DNA of 42,104 nucleotides from Neisseria sp. (lineage in GTDB: Bacteria; Pseudomonadota; Gammaproteobacteria; Burkholderiales; Neisseriaceae): contig JAUNTY010000021.1 in assembly GCA_030538415.1 (NCBI GenBank), positions 1 through 42,104 on the forward strand, in the 5' to 3' direction. Under the pieces are notes generated by a model. That model ran no database searches. It saw only the letters and a program-made list of their open reading frames with translations, and had not been told where the DNA came from. Below are positions 1 through 8,334 of this stretch, in pieces; position 1 is the first letter of the stretch, and every line of letters starts with the position of its first letter. Position numbers and translations under genes: made by a program.

Positions 1-3
1 GTA

Positions 4-33
4 AGGCCGTCTGAATGTGTAAGGCCGTCTGAA
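4..33 (+). repeat. Two tandem DNA uptake sequences
   Basis: AGGCCGTCTGAA occurs at 4-15 and again at 22-33, as parts of an 18-bp tandem unit. This is the AG dialect of the neisserial DUS, which is bound by the pilus protein ComP during transformation. The pair lies just beyond the ftsZ terminator. Confidence 0.9.
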
Positions 34-63
34 AAAAGCCCGCAACTGCGTGCGGGCTTTTTT
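32..63 (-). terminator. Bidirectional rho-independent terminator after ftsZ
   Basis: GCCCGCA (38-44) pairs with TGCGGGC (51-57). The stem is flanked by six A on one side and six T on the other, so it can terminate on either strand. It lies 16 bp past the ftsZ stop codon and marks the end of the dcw cluster. Confidence 0.9.
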
Positions 64-78
64 CATCGGCTTGCCTGA

Positions 79-1248
79 TCAGTCGGCCTGGCGGCGCAAC
101 ACGGCGGGGATTTCGAAATCGTCGAGCACCGATTGGTTGGAGAAATCGGAAGCGGTCAGGTTCATGCTGCGGGCGTTGCGGCCTGAGCGGAGCATGCTAT
201 CGATATTCGGGAAGCCGTCGTCGGTGCCGGTGGCCTGTTGTTGTTTGACCATGCGCAGGCTGCTGCCGCCGGCGCTTTGGTTTTCTTTCAGGCCGGTGGC
301 GATGATGGTCACGCGGATGGCGTCTTCTTCCATGCCTTCGTCTTCTGCGGTGCCGTATTTGCGTTCAGCATCGGGATGGGCGTATTCGTCAACCACTTTC
401 ATGATTTCGCGGTATTCCGACATTTTCAGGCAGCCGGGCGCGGTGGTGATGTTCACCAATACGCCGCGTGCGCCGTCAAGAGTCACGTCGTCGAGCAGCG
501 GGCTGGAAATGGCTTGTTCGGTGGCCAGGCGGGCGCGGTCGATGCCTTGCGATGAGCCTGAGCCCATCATGGCCATACCCATGATGCTCATCACGTTTTT
601 CACGTCGGCAAAGTCGAGGTTGATGAAGCCCGGGCGGGTCACCACTTCGGAAATACCGGCCACGGCGTCGCGCAACACGTTGTCGGCGGCGCGGAAAGCT
701 TCGCGCACGGTCACGTCTTCACCCAAGGCGGTCATCAGTTTGTCGTTGGGGATGACAATCAGCGAATCCACCTGGCTTTTCAGATGGTCGAGGCCTTCTT
801 GGGCAATGCTGATGCGTTTGCCTTCGTGGCCGAACGGGCGGGTGACCACGGCAACGGTGAGGATGCCCATTTCTTTGGCGATTTCGGCAATCACGGGGGC
901 TGCGCCGGTGCCGGTGCCGCCGCCCATGCCGGTGGTGATGAAGAGCATGTTGGCGCCGCGGATGGCTTCGGCGATGGCTTCGCGGTCTTCCTGCGCGGCT
1001 GCACGGCCGATTTCGGGATTGGCGCCCGCGCCCAAACCGCGGGTAAGGTTCACGCCCAGCTGAATGCGTTTGGCAGCGTTGTTTTTGCCCAATGCCTGCG
1101 CATCGGTGTTGGCGCTGATGAATTCCACGCCCTGCACGGTATTGTTGATCATGTTGTTGATGGCGTTGCAGCCGCCGCCGCCGATACCGATAACCTTGAT
1201 AACCGCAGGGCTTGCGGCAGATTCCACTACGTCGTAAACCAATTCCAT
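79..1248 (-). CDS. ftsZ: Cell division protein FtsZ
   Basis: Tubulin-like GTPase (389 aa) that polymerises into the Z-ring at mid-cell. The N-terminal GTPase domain carries the GGGGCN loop near residue 23 and the signature GGGTGTG near 109-115. The T7-loop region NLDFADVKNVM is present. The C-terminal tail ends in DDFEIPAVLRRQAD, the conserved peptide that binds FtsA and MinC. An in-frame ATG exists 36 bases upstream, but the start at 1248 has a strong AGAGGAG ribosome-binding site and matches the family N-terminus. It is the last gene of the dcw cluster, 131 bp after ftsA, and that gap holds a candidate promoter of its own. Confidence 0.98.
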   Translation of the reverse strand: MELVYDVVESAASPAVIKVIGIGGGGCNAINNMINNTVQGVEFISANTDAQALGKNNAAKRIQLGVNLTRGLGAGANPEIGRAAAQEDREAIAEAIRGANMLFITTGMGGGTGTGAAPVIAEIAKEMGILTVAVVTRPFGHEGKRISIAQEGLDHLKSQVDSLIVIPNDKLMTALGEDVTVREAFRAADNVLRDAVAGISEVVTRPGFINLDFADVKNVMSIMGMAMMGSGSSQGIDRARLATEQAISSPLLDDVTLDGARGVLVNITTAPGCLKMSEYREIMKVVDEYAHPDAERKYGTAEDEGMEEDAIRVTIIATGLKENQSAGGSSLRMVKQQQATGTDDGFPNIDSMLRSGRNARSMNLTASDFSNQSVLDDFEIPAVLRRQAD

Positions 1249-1310
1249 AACTACTCCTCTGCGCCCTGCGTCAGGACGAAACATGATGACGAAAACAATA
1301 AACTATTGAC

Positions 1311-1340
1311 ATTATATAAGAACTATAAAGCCTGTGGCAA
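1311..1340 (-). promoter_or_regulatory. Candidate ftsZ promoter
   Basis: On the minus strand a TTGCCA -35 (1335-1340) is separated by 18 bp from a perfect TATAAT -10 (1311-1316). It lies in the ftsA-ftsZ gap, about 60 bp upstream of the ftsZ start. Extra ftsZ-proximal promoters are usual in dcw clusters. Called from sequence only. Confidence 0.5.
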
Positions 1341-1379
1341 AAGGCTTCTTGTAATTTTACGTTTGATTTTCAATCAAAA

Positions 1380-2615
1380 TCAAAAATTATTTTTCAACCA
1401 TTCTTTGATTTTGACCAACAGGCTTTCGCCCGGTTCCTTCACGGCCACGCTGCCGGTGACGGGGCTGCCGTAAACATCGCCGCGCGCGGCCTGCAAGAGA
1501 CCGATGGCGGTGGCGTAGCGCGGGTTGCGGATGCGCTCGGACACGCCGCCCATTTCATGCGGCACGCCGATGCGCGCGGGCAGGTTGAACACGTCTTCGG
1601 CCAAATCGACGATGCCGGTCAGAAGCGATGCGCCGCCGGTCAGCACCACGCCGGAAGTGAGCACTTCTTCGGGGAAGCCGCTGCGGCGCAGCTCGTTTAA
1701 GGTCAATTCCAGAATCTCTTCTACGCGCGGGCCGATAACGCTGGCCAACACGCGGCGGGAAATCTGGCGCGGCTGGCGGTCGCCCACGCTCGGCACTTCA
1801 ATCATTTCGTCGAGGCCGTCCATGGTGGCGATAGCAACACCGTGGTTGATTTTGATGTATTCGGCGGCATTGTGCGGCGTGCGCAGGGCTTGTGCCAAAT
1901 CTTTGGTAATCAGGTCGCCCGCCACCGGAATCACGGCGGTGTGGCGGATGGCGCCGTTGGTGTAAACGGCAATGTCGGTGGTGCCGCCGCCGATGTCGAT
2001 GACGCACACGCCCAAGTCTTTTTCGTCTTCGGTCAACACCGCCTGGCCGCTGGCCAAGGGTTGCAACATGATTTGATCCATGTGCAGGCCGCAGCGGTTG
2101 ACGCATTTCTGGATGTTTTGCAGGGCGGTAATCGCGCCGGTGATGATGTGCACGCGGGTATCGAGGCGCACGCCGCTCATGCCGATGGGCTCTTTCACGC
2201 CGGGCTGGTTGTCGATGATGTATTCCTGCACCACGGTATGCAGGATATTGTGGTCGGGCGGGATGTTGACGGCTTTGGCGGTTTCAATCGCGCGGTCGAT
2301 GTCGGCCTGCGACACTTCGCCGTCCTTGATTTTCACCACGCCTTGCGAATTGAGGCTGCGGATATGGTTGCCGGCGATGCCGGTGGTGACGCTGTCGACC
2401 TTACAGTCGGCCATCAGCTCGGCTTCGTTCATGGCTTGCTTGATGGCTTGCGCGGTGGCGTCAATGTTGGTGACCATACCGGCTTTCAGGCCGCGCGACG
2501 GCGCCTGACCCAAACCGATGATGTGGATTTCGTTGTCTTCCTGCACCTCGCCGATAAGCGCGATGACTTTAGACGTGCCGATATCCAGTGCGCTGATGTA
2601 TTTGCCTTTTACCAT
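1380..2615 (-). CDS. ftsA: Cell division protein FtsA
   Basis: Actin-like ATPase (411 aa) that tethers FtsZ to the inner membrane and recruits later division proteins. The N-terminus has the phosphate-1 loop ALDIGTSKV. The phosphate-2 region appears as CVIDIGGGTTDIAVY and the adenosine loop as VVLTGGASLL. The C-terminus ends with LLVKIKEWLKNNF, a short amphipathic helix that fits the membrane-targeting sequence. The gene follows ftsQ by 21 bp and is preceded by a GGAA-type ribosome-binding site. Confidence 0.98.
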   Translation of the reverse strand: MVKGKYISALDIGTSKVIALIGEVQEDNEIHIIGLGQAPSRGLKAGMVTNIDATAQAIKQAMNEAELMADCKVDSVTTGIAGNHIRSLNSQGVVKIKDGEVSQADIDRAIETAKAVNIPPDHNILHTVVQEYIIDNQPGVKEPIGMSGVRLDTRVHIITGAITALQNIQKCVNRCGLHMDQIMLQPLASGQAVLTEDEKDLGVCVIDIGGGTTDIAVYTNGAIRHTAVIPVAGDLITKDLAQALRTPHNAAEYIKINHGVAIATMDGLDEMIEVPSVGDRQPRQISRRVLASVIGPRVEEILELTLNELRRSGFPEEVLTSGVVLTGGASLLTGIVDLAEDVFNLPARIGVPHEMGGVSERIRNPRYATAIGLLQAARGDVYGSPVTGSVAVKEPGESLLVKIKEWLKNNF

Positions 2616-2636
2616 GATGTTCCATTCATTGACTTG

Positions 2637-3410
2637 TTACTGTTGATTCTCTGTAGCGGCTGCGGAAGCATCGGCTTCGGGAGACCCGCCTGTTTCGGTT
2701 GTTTCGGTTTCGCCACCTTGGCGGTAGCGGACGGCAAAGCCGTCTTTGTAACGCATGTCGACATAGGCCAGCCTGCCCTGCTGCGCCCTCAATATGCCCG
2801 GCCAGATTTGGGCGAAACGCTGCAGGCGCGGGGTTTCGTTTTCACGGCCGAGACGCACTTCGATGCCGTTGTCGAGCTGCACCTGCCATGCCGAGCGGGG
2901 GCTGTATTCGAGGCTGCGGATATGCAGGTTGAGCGGCTGCAGCACACGGCTGAATTCCTGATAATGCGCCACCATGGTTTTGGCCGTGCCCGGTTCGCCT
3001 TCAAACAGCGGGAATTTTTCATCCGTGGCCGCCTGAAACACATTGCCGTTGCTGTCGACGAGGCCGGATTCTTTCCAGCGCGCCACCGGCACACGCTCGG
3101 TCAGCTCGATATCCACCGCATCCGGCAGGCGGCGGCGCACATGCGCCTTGTCTACCCAGGGCAGGCTTTCGAATGCTTTTTGCGCGCCGTTCAAATCGGC
3201 GCTGAAAATATTGCCGCGGATGTATTGTTGCGCCACGGTTTGCAACTCGTCGCTGCTCACCCGCTGCAAATCGCCGTCGATTTTCACCTGCCGGATGGGG
3301 AAATAAGGCGAATGGTAAACCCATACGGCTCCTGCCCCCAGCAGCATCAACACCACCAGGATAAACAGCCACCGGGTTACGCGCCCGAGCGCGCCTGCAT
3401 TATCCCACAT
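2637..3410 (-). CDS. ftsQ: Cell division protein FtsQ (DivIB family)
   Basis: Bitopic divisome scaffold (257 aa) that links FtsA/FtsZ to FtsL, FtsB, FtsW and FtsI. One transmembrane helix covers about residues 13-33. It is followed by a periplasmic POTRA domain (about 37-105, starting FPIRQVKIDGDL) and the beta domain, which includes LPDAVDIELTERVPVARW. The C-terminal tail after about residue 235 is rich in Glu, Thr and Ala and looks disordered. Its start overlaps the end of ddlB by 11 bp, showing translational coupling. Confidence 0.96.
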   Translation of the reverse strand: MWDNAGALGRVTRWLFILVVLMLLGAGAVWVYHSPYFPIRQVKIDGDLQRVSSDELQTVAQQYIRGNIFSADLNGAQKAFESLPWVDKAHVRRRLPDAVDIELTERVPVARWKESGLVDSNGNVFQAATDEKFPLFEGEPGTAKTMVAHYQEFSRVLQPLNLHIRSLEYSPRSAWQVQLDNGIEVRLGRENETPRLQRFAQIWPGILRAQQGRLAYVDMRYKDGFAVRYRQGGETETTETGGSPEADASAAATENQQ

Positions 3411-4311
3411 GAGCGCTCTTCAGGATTTCAACACATAAATCGGCAAAGCTCAAGCCGGTTTGGGCGGCGGCCTTGGGCACCAGACTGTGGCCGGTCATGC
3501 CGGGCAGGGTATTGATTTCGAGCAGGTAAAGCCTGCCGTCGGTGTCTTTCAGGAAATCCACACGGGTACAGCCTCCCGCACCGATGGCCGCCGCCGCCCG
3601 CACTGCCAGCGCACGCATCTGTGCTTCGTCGGTTTCATTCAAATCAGACGGACATTGGTAAACGGTGTCGTCGCGGTTGTATTTGGCTTCGTAATCGTAA
3701 AACTCGGTCGCCGGAATGATGCGGATGCTGGGCAAGGCGCGGTCATTCAACACGGCGCAGGTGTATTCGCCGCCGCCGATAAAGCGTTCGGCCAGAATTT
3801 CGCCGTGCAGGTGCTTGACGGATTCGTAAGCGGCTTTGAGCGCACCCGCCTCTTTCACCTTTACCACGCCCACGCTGCTGCCTTCGATGGCGGGCTTGAT
3901 AAACAGCGGCAGCCCCAATGCGCGCTCCACGGCATCGAAATCGCTGTCATCGTGCAACACGGCAAATTCGGGCACCGGCAAATCGAGTGCTTTCCAAATC
4001 AGCTTGCAGCGGTATTTGTCCATGCCGATGGCCGAAGCGAGCACGCCGCAGCCGGTGTAAGGCATGCCCATGGCTTCGAGCGCGCCCTGCACCACACCGT
4101 CTTCGCCGTAAGTGCCGTGCAGCATGTTGAAGGCCGTCTGAAAGCCCTGCGCCGTCAATTCCTCCAGCGGCGTATCTGCCGGGTCAAACGCCTGCGCGTC
4201 TATGCCTTTGCTTTGCAGCGCGGCCAATACGGCGGCACCGCTGCTGAGCGACACTTCCCGCTCACTTGAAAAACCGCCCATCAATACGGCCACTTTGCCG
4301 AATGCTTGCAT
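3400..4311 (-). CDS. ddlB: D-alanine--D-alanine ligase B
   Basis: ATP-grasp ligase (303 aa) that joins two D-Ala to make the dipeptide added by MurF. Family motifs are visible: EVSLSSG near residue 17 (substrate binding), EGSSVGV in the central ATP-binding domain, and EINTLPGMTGHS near the C-terminus (metal and second D-Ala binding). An upstream in-frame ATG 60 bases earlier would add a tail derived largely from DUS repeats. The start MQAFGKVAVLMGG at 4311 has an AGGAAA ribosome-binding site and matches family length. Confidence 0.97.
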   Translation of the reverse strand: MQAFGKVAVLMGGFSSEREVSLSSGAAVLAALQSKGIDAQAFDPADTPLEELTAQGFQTAFNMLHGTYGEDGVVQGALEAMGMPYTGCGVLASAIGMDKYRCKLIWKALDLPVPEFAVLHDDSDFDAVERALGLPLFIKPAIEGSSVGVVKVKEAGALKAAYESVKHLHGEILAERFIGGGEYTCAVLNDRALPSIRIIPATEFYDYEAKYNRDDTVYQCPSDLNETDEAQMRALAVRAAAAIGAGGCTRVDFLKDTDGRLYLLEINTLPGMTGHSLVPKAAAQTGLSFADLCVEILKSAHVG

Positions 4312-4330
4312 GCCTGTTTCCTGTTTCTTT

Positions 4331-4362
4331 TTCAGACGGCCATCGGTTTCAGACGGCCTTTC
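4331..4362 (-). repeat. Two direct DUS copies between murC and ddlB
   Basis: TTCAGACGGCC occurs twice in the same orientation in the murC-ddlB gap. Because both point the same way they cannot form a hairpin, so they should act as uptake signals without terminating transcription inside the operon. Confidence 0.8.
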
Positions 4363-4377
4363 GTCCTGCACAATCGT

Positions 4378-5775
4378 TCAACGGGCGCTGTCTGCCAGCG
4401 CCTGCGGGGTTTTGTTGATGCTGCCCGCGCCCATGGTGAGGACGACGTCGCCGTCCTGCAATACGTTCAGTAATGTTTGCGGCAACTCGGCCACGTCTTC
4501 GCAGTAAATCGGCTCCAGCTTGCCGAGCACGCGGATGGCGCGCGCCAGCGCGCGGCTGTCGGCGGCGACAATCGGCTCTTCGCCCGCCGCATACACCTCG
4601 GTCAGCACCAGACTGTCGACCTTGCTCAACACATTCACGAAATCTTCAAACAAATCGCGGGTGCGGGTGTAGCGGTGCGGCTGGAAAGCCAACACCAGGC
4701 GCTTGTCGGGATAGGCGCCGCGGGCGGCAGCCAGCGTAGCGGCCATTTCCACGGGGTGGTGGCCGTAGTCGTCAATCACCAATGCCTTGCCGCCGCTTGG
4801 CAATGCGATTTCGCCGTAGCTCTGGAAGCGGCGGCCGACACCGGCAAAGCCCGCCAAACCCTGCTGAACAGCCTCGACCGGCGCGCCCACCTCCAGCGCC
4901 ACGCCGACGGCGGCCAGCGCGTTGAGCACATTGTGGCGCCCCGGCATGTTCAACACCACTTCGAAAGGCTCGATATCATGCCCTTTGACGTGCACGGTAA
5001 AACGCATCTGCGCGCCGTCGGTGCGCATATCGGTGGCGTAGATATCAGCGCTGTCGTCGAGACCGTAAGTGGCGAACGGTTTGCTGATGTGCGGCAGAAT
5101 CGCGCGCACGTGCTCGCTGTCGATGCACAAAAACGCCTTGCCGTAAAACGGCATGCGGTGGATAAAGGTCACAAACGCCTGATGCAGCTTGTCGATGCTG
5201 TGGTCGTAGGTATCCATGTGGTCGGTGTCGATATTGGTGACCACCGACATGATGGGAGTGAGGTGCAGGAAAGAAGCATCCGATTCGTCGGCTTCGGCAA
5301 CGATGTATTCGCCCTGCCCCAAACGGGCGTTGGTGCCTGCGGCGGTGAGTTTGCCGCCGATGACGAAGGTGGGATCCATGCCCGCCGCCGCCAGAATCGA
5401 GGCGGTGAGGCTGGTGGTGGTGGTTTTGCCGTGGGTGCCGGCGATGGCGATGCCGTCGCGGAAACGCATCAGCTCGGCCAGCATCAGCGCGCGCGGAATC
5501 ACGGGAATTTTGCGCGCTTGCGCCGCCACCACTTCAGGGTTGTCTTTTTTCACGGCGGTAGAGGTCACCACCACATCGGCATTGGCCACATGCTCGGCGG
5601 TGTGGCCGGGATACACCTGAATGCCGAGGCCGCTCAAATGGCGGGTAACCGCGCTTTGCGCCTGATCGGAGCCGGACACCTTGAAGCCGAGATTGTGCAA
5701 AACTTCGGCAATGCCGCTCATGCCCGAGCCGCCGATGCCGACAAAATGAATATTGGTTACTCTGTTTTTCATCAT
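4378..5775 (-). CDS. murC: UDP-N-acetylmuramate--L-alanine ligase
   Basis: Cytoplasmic Mur ligase (465 aa) that adds L-Ala to UDP-MurNAc using ATP. The N-terminal dinucleotide-like fold starts [19 protein letters not shown]. The P-loop [10 protein letters not shown] lies near residue 115, and [11 protein letters not shown] is the characteristic MurC central motif. Length is typical. ATG codons lie at 5775 and 5772; the first is used here. It is the first gene after the repeat-filled gap that separates the two halves of the dcw cluster, and is followed by ddlB. Confidence 0.97.
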   Translation of the reverse strand: MMKNRVTNIHFVGIGGSGMSGIAEVLHNLGFKVSGSDQAQSAVTRHLSGLGIQVYPGHTAEHVANADVVVTSTAVKKDNPEVVAAQARKIPVIPRALMLAELMRFRDGIAIAGTHGKTTTTSLTASILAAAGMDPTFVIGGKLTAAGTNARLGQGEYIVAEADESDASFLHLTPIMSVVTNIDTDHMDTYDHSIDKLHQAFVTFIHRMPFYGKAFLCIDSEHVRAILPHISKPFATYGLDDSADIYATDMRTDGAQMRFTVHVKGHDIEPFEVVLNMPGRHNVLNALAAVGVALEVGAPVEAVQQGLAGFAGVGRRFQSYGEIALPSGGKALVIDDYGHHPVEMAATLAAARGAYPDKRLVLAFQPHRYTRTRDLFEDFVNVLSKVDSLVLTEVYAAGEEPIVAADSRALARAIRVLGKLEPIYCEDVAELPQTLLNVLQDGDVVLTMGAGSINKTPQALADSAR

Positions 5776-5866
5776 AAACTGTATGTTCCGAGCGCCGTTC
5801 AGACGGCCTGTTCCCGACCGTAAAGGTGTTATTCTAAAGGCCGCCGCCGATATGCGCCATGATTTT

Positions 5867-5894
5867 ATTGTAAAGGCCGTTTAACATTGCCCAA
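5867..5894 (-). promoter_or_regulatory. Weak candidate promoter for murC
   Basis: On the minus strand a TTGGGC -35 (5889-5894) lies 16 bp from a TACAAT -10 (5867-5872). It is placed just after the hairpin and Correia-like element that interrupt the cluster, where a restart promoter would be useful. The -35 is poor, so this is tentative. Confidence 0.3.
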
Positions 5895-5923
5895 GGCCGT
5901 CTGAACAGCCTTTCAGACGGCCT
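5894..5923 (-). terminator. DUS inverted-repeat hairpin in the murG-murC gap
   Basis: AGGCCGTCTGAA (5894-5905) faces TTCAGACGGCCT (5912-5923) with a six-base loop. Paired DUS commonly act as rho-independent terminators in Neisseria. No clear T-run follows on the minus strand, so termination may be partial. It lies about 100 bp beyond the murG stop codon. Confidence 0.55.
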
Positions 5924-5934
5924 GATTATGCAAA

Positions 5935-6006
5935 TATAGTCAAAGAAACGAGTTTCTGCTACGGCGTTGGCTCGCCTTGTATCAGAATCTAATTGCTCCA
6001 ACTATA
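5935..6006 (-). mobile_element. Correia-type repeat element (72 bp)
   Basis: The element runs from TATAGTC to GACTATA-like ends (right end ACTATA). The core CTACGGCGTTGGCTCGCCTTG is shared with other copies in this window. The terminal repeats are imperfect (TATAGTCAAAGAAACGAG against TATAGTTGGAGCAATTAG), so this looks like an older or divergent copy. It begins 20 bp after the murG stop codon, within the dcw cluster. Confidence 0.75.
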
Positions 6007-6026
6007 AGCAACGATGCAGCAAGCCT

Positions 6027-7094
6027 TTATGCCGTCACCGCCACCGCAATTTCCGCCACATCGTCGGCGCTGTGCGGCAGCGCCAGCGTGCGCGCGTTTT
6101 GCGCCCATGTCAGACAGCGTTCGCGGTTCAGCCCGCCCAACACTTCGGCCAGCTTCCCGGCGCTCAGCTGCGACTGCGGCAGCAGCAAACCTGCTTCGGC
6201 GTGCACCATAAAGCGCGCATTGGCGGTTTGATGGTCGTCCACCGCGTGCGGATACGGCACCAACAGTGCGCCCACACCGGCAGCGGTCAGCTCGGCAATG
6301 GTGAGCGCGCCGCTGCGGCACACCACCAAATCGGCATCGCGGTAGGCCGATACCATATCATCGATAAATTCCACACATTCGGCCTGCACGCCCGATTTTT
6401 CATACTCGGCCTGCAAATTGCCCAATTTGTTGCGCCCCGACTGGTGATAAATCTGCGGGCGCTCGTTTTCCGGCAGCAGCGCCAGCGCTTCGGGCAGGGT
6501 TTGGTTGAGCACGTCGGCACCCAAACTGCCGCCCATCACCAATACTTTCAGACGGCCTTCCCTGCCCGCAAAACGCTCGGCAGGCGCAGGCAAAGCGGCG
6601 ATATCGGCACGCACGGGGTTGCCCACCAGACCATCGGCATTATCAAACGCTTTCGGAAACGCATACAGCACGCGGCGCGCCCAGCGCGAAAGCTGCTTGT
6701 TGGCCATGCCCGCGACGGCGTTTTGCTCGTGAATCACAATCGGAATGCCGGCCATTTTGGCCGCCACGCCGCCGGGGAAAGTGACGAAGCCGCCGAAACC
6801 GATGACACAATCGACGCGGTGTTTTTTCAGAATCTTCGAGGCCGTCTGAACGGTTTTCATCAGCGTAAACGGCAGCATCAGCTTGCGTTTCCAACCGTTG
6901 CCGCGCACGCCTTTAATCGCCAGCGTTTCCAGCAGGATGTCGTGTTGCGGCACAATGCGCTCTTCCATCGAATCCACGCTGCCGAGCCAAATCACATGAT
7001 GGCCGCGCGCGCGCAGCGCCTCGGCCACCGCCAGCGCCGGAAAAATATGGCCGCCGGTGCCGCCCGCCATCAACATAAAGGTTTTGCCACCCAT
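6027..7094 (-). CDS. murG: Lipid II synthase MurG (UDP-GlcNAc transferase)
   Basis: GT-B glycosyltransferase (355 aa) at the inner face of the membrane. It transfers GlcNAc from UDP-GlcNAc to lipid I, making lipid II. The glycine-rich N-terminal loop AGGTGGHIFPALAVAEAL is complete. The EQNAVAG segment and the donor-site region YPHAVDDHQTANARF are also present. It starts 3 bp after ftsW. Downstream are a Correia-like element and a DUS hairpin, so the neighbouring murC may be transcribed partly independently. Confidence 0.97.
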   Translation of the reverse strand: MGGKTFMLMAGGTGGHIFPALAVAEALRARGHHVIWLGSVDSMEERIVPQHDILLETLAIKGVRGNGWKRKLMLPFTLMKTVQTASKILKKHRVDCVIGFGGFVTFPGGVAAKMAGIPIVIHEQNAVAGMANKQLSRWARRVLYAFPKAFDNADGLVGNPVRADIAALPAPAERFAGREGRLKVLVMGGSLGADVLNQTLPEALALLPENERPQIYHQSGRNKLGNLQAEYEKSGVQAECVEFIDDMVSAYRDADLVVCRSGALTIAELTAAGVGALLVPYPHAVDDHQTANARFMVHAEAGLLLPQSQLSAGKLAEVLGGLNRERCLTWAQNARTLALPHSADDVAEIAVAVTA

Positions 7095-7097
7095 CTT

Positions 7098-8258
7098 TTA
7101 TCCTTCAACTTTATAACCGCGCATTTTCAGGCGGTTTTCATAATCCACCCGCAGCAGCAGCGCCAGGCTGACAAGCATCACAATCACCGCCGAACCGCCG
7201 TAAGACATCAGCGGCAGCGTCAAGCCCTTGGTGGGCAACAGGCCGATATTCACACCGATATTGAAAAAGCTCTGAATGCCGAGCCAGATGCCGATGCCCT
7301 TGGCCACAAATGCGCCGAAGTAAAGCTCCAGGTCGCGCGCCTGCTTGCCGATGGAAAATGCCCGCCACACCAGCCAGCCGTAGCAGAAAATCAGCACGCA
7401 GATACCGGCCATGCCGAATTCTTCCCCGATGACTGCCAAAATAAAATCCGTATGCGCTTCGGGCAGGTAAAACCGCTTTTCCAGGCTCGCGCCCAAACCG
7501 ACGCCGAACCATTCGCCGCGCGCAATCGCCATCAGCGAATGGGTAAGCTGGTAGCCTTTGCCGAGCGGGTCTTCCCACGGATTGAGAAACGCCGTCACCC
7601 GCGCCACGCGGTAAGGCGCTATCGCAATCAGACCGACCATGCTCATCAGGCCGATGCCCACCATCATCAGAAACCATTTCCACGGCAGCCCGGCCAGAAA
7701 CAACAAGCCCATCGCCACCACCGTCACCACCACAAACGAGCCGAAATCGGGTTCCAGCATAATCAGCCCCAGACCGATGCCGACCGGAATGGCGGAAAAC
7801 CACACTTTTTTAAACTGCTTCAAAATTTCCGCGCGGCGGGTAAAAAAACTGGAGAGATACAGGATAATCGACAGCTTGAACACTTCGGTGGGCTGCAGAT
7901 TGACAGGGCCGAGGTGAATCCAGCGTTTGGCGCCGTTAATCTCACGCCCGACAAACAGCACCGCCACCAGCAAAATCAGACTGAACACCAGAATCTTGGG
8001 CGTATGCCGCTTCCATTTGGCCATCGGAATCTTGGCCGCAATCATGCCGCCGACGGCACCCGCAGTCAGAAAAACGGCCTGGCGGCTGAGGTAAAACCAT
8101 TTGTCGCCGCCGTCGTGTGCCGCATAAGCGATGGAGGCGGAATAAATCATCAGCAGGCTGAACGTGGTCATCAACACCACCATCCACAGCAGCGACTGGT
8201 CGATTTTGTGGCCGCTCTTCAAGATTTTGCGGTCAAGGATTTTGGATTCGGTAATCAT
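7098..8258 (-). CDS. ftsW: Peptidoglycan glycosyltransferase FtsW
   Basis: SEDS-family polytopic membrane protein (386 aa, about ten hydrophobic segments). It polymerises lipid II at the septum together with its partner transpeptidase FtsI, encoded in the same cluster. Family signatures are visible: RWIHLGPVNLQPTEVFKLS in the early part, and RFYLPEAHTDFILAVIGEE in the large periplasmic loop with the catalytic Asp region. The C-terminal KGLTLPLMSYGGSA is the usual SEDS motif. It is tightly coupled to murG. Confidence 0.96.
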   Translation of the reverse strand: MITESKILDRKILKSGHKIDQSLLWMVVLMTTFSLLMIYSASIAYAAHDGGDKWFYLSRQAVFLTAGAVGGMIAAKIPMAKWKRHTPKILVFSLILLVAVLFVGREINGAKRWIHLGPVNLQPTEVFKLSIILYLSSFFTRRAEILKQFKKVWFSAIPVGIGLGLIMLEPDFGSFVVVTVVAMGLLFLAGLPWKWFLMMVGIGLMSMVGLIAIAPYRVARVTAFLNPWEDPLGKGYQLTHSLMAIARGEWFGVGLGASLEKRFYLPEAHTDFILAVIGEEFGMAGICVLIFCYGWLVWRAFSIGKQARDLELYFGAFVAKGIGIWLGIQSFFNIGVNIGLLPTKGLTLPLMSYGGSAVIVMLVSLALLLRVDYENRLKMRGYKVEG

Positions 8259-8285
8259 GTGGGCATTTCAAATAAACAGCTTGTG

Positions 8286-8328
8286 TTCAGACGGCCTTTC
8301 CGGAAAAAGATTCCAAAGGCCGTCTGAA
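8286..8328 (-). terminator. DUS inverted-repeat hairpin between murD and ftsW
   Basis: TTCAGACGGCCTTT (8286-8299) pairs with AAAGGCCGTCTGAA (8315-8328) around a 15-base loop. No strong T-run follows on the minus strand. Within an operon this would reduce, not stop, expression of ftsW and murG. Confidence 0.5.
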
Positions 8329-8334
8329 AGGGTA

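Noticed and set aside
1842-3515. Plus-strand open frame (557 codons) opposite ftsA and ftsQ
   Set aside because: Antisense shadow with repetitive His/Ala/Asp composition and no ribosome-binding site; ftsA and ftsQ are certain.
5967-8327. Long plus-strand open frame (786 codons) opposite murG and ftsW
   Set aside because: It is antisense to two clear genes, rich in His and Gln as expected for a shadow frame in GC-rich DNA, and has no family motif. It starts at a TTG inside a Correia-type repeat.
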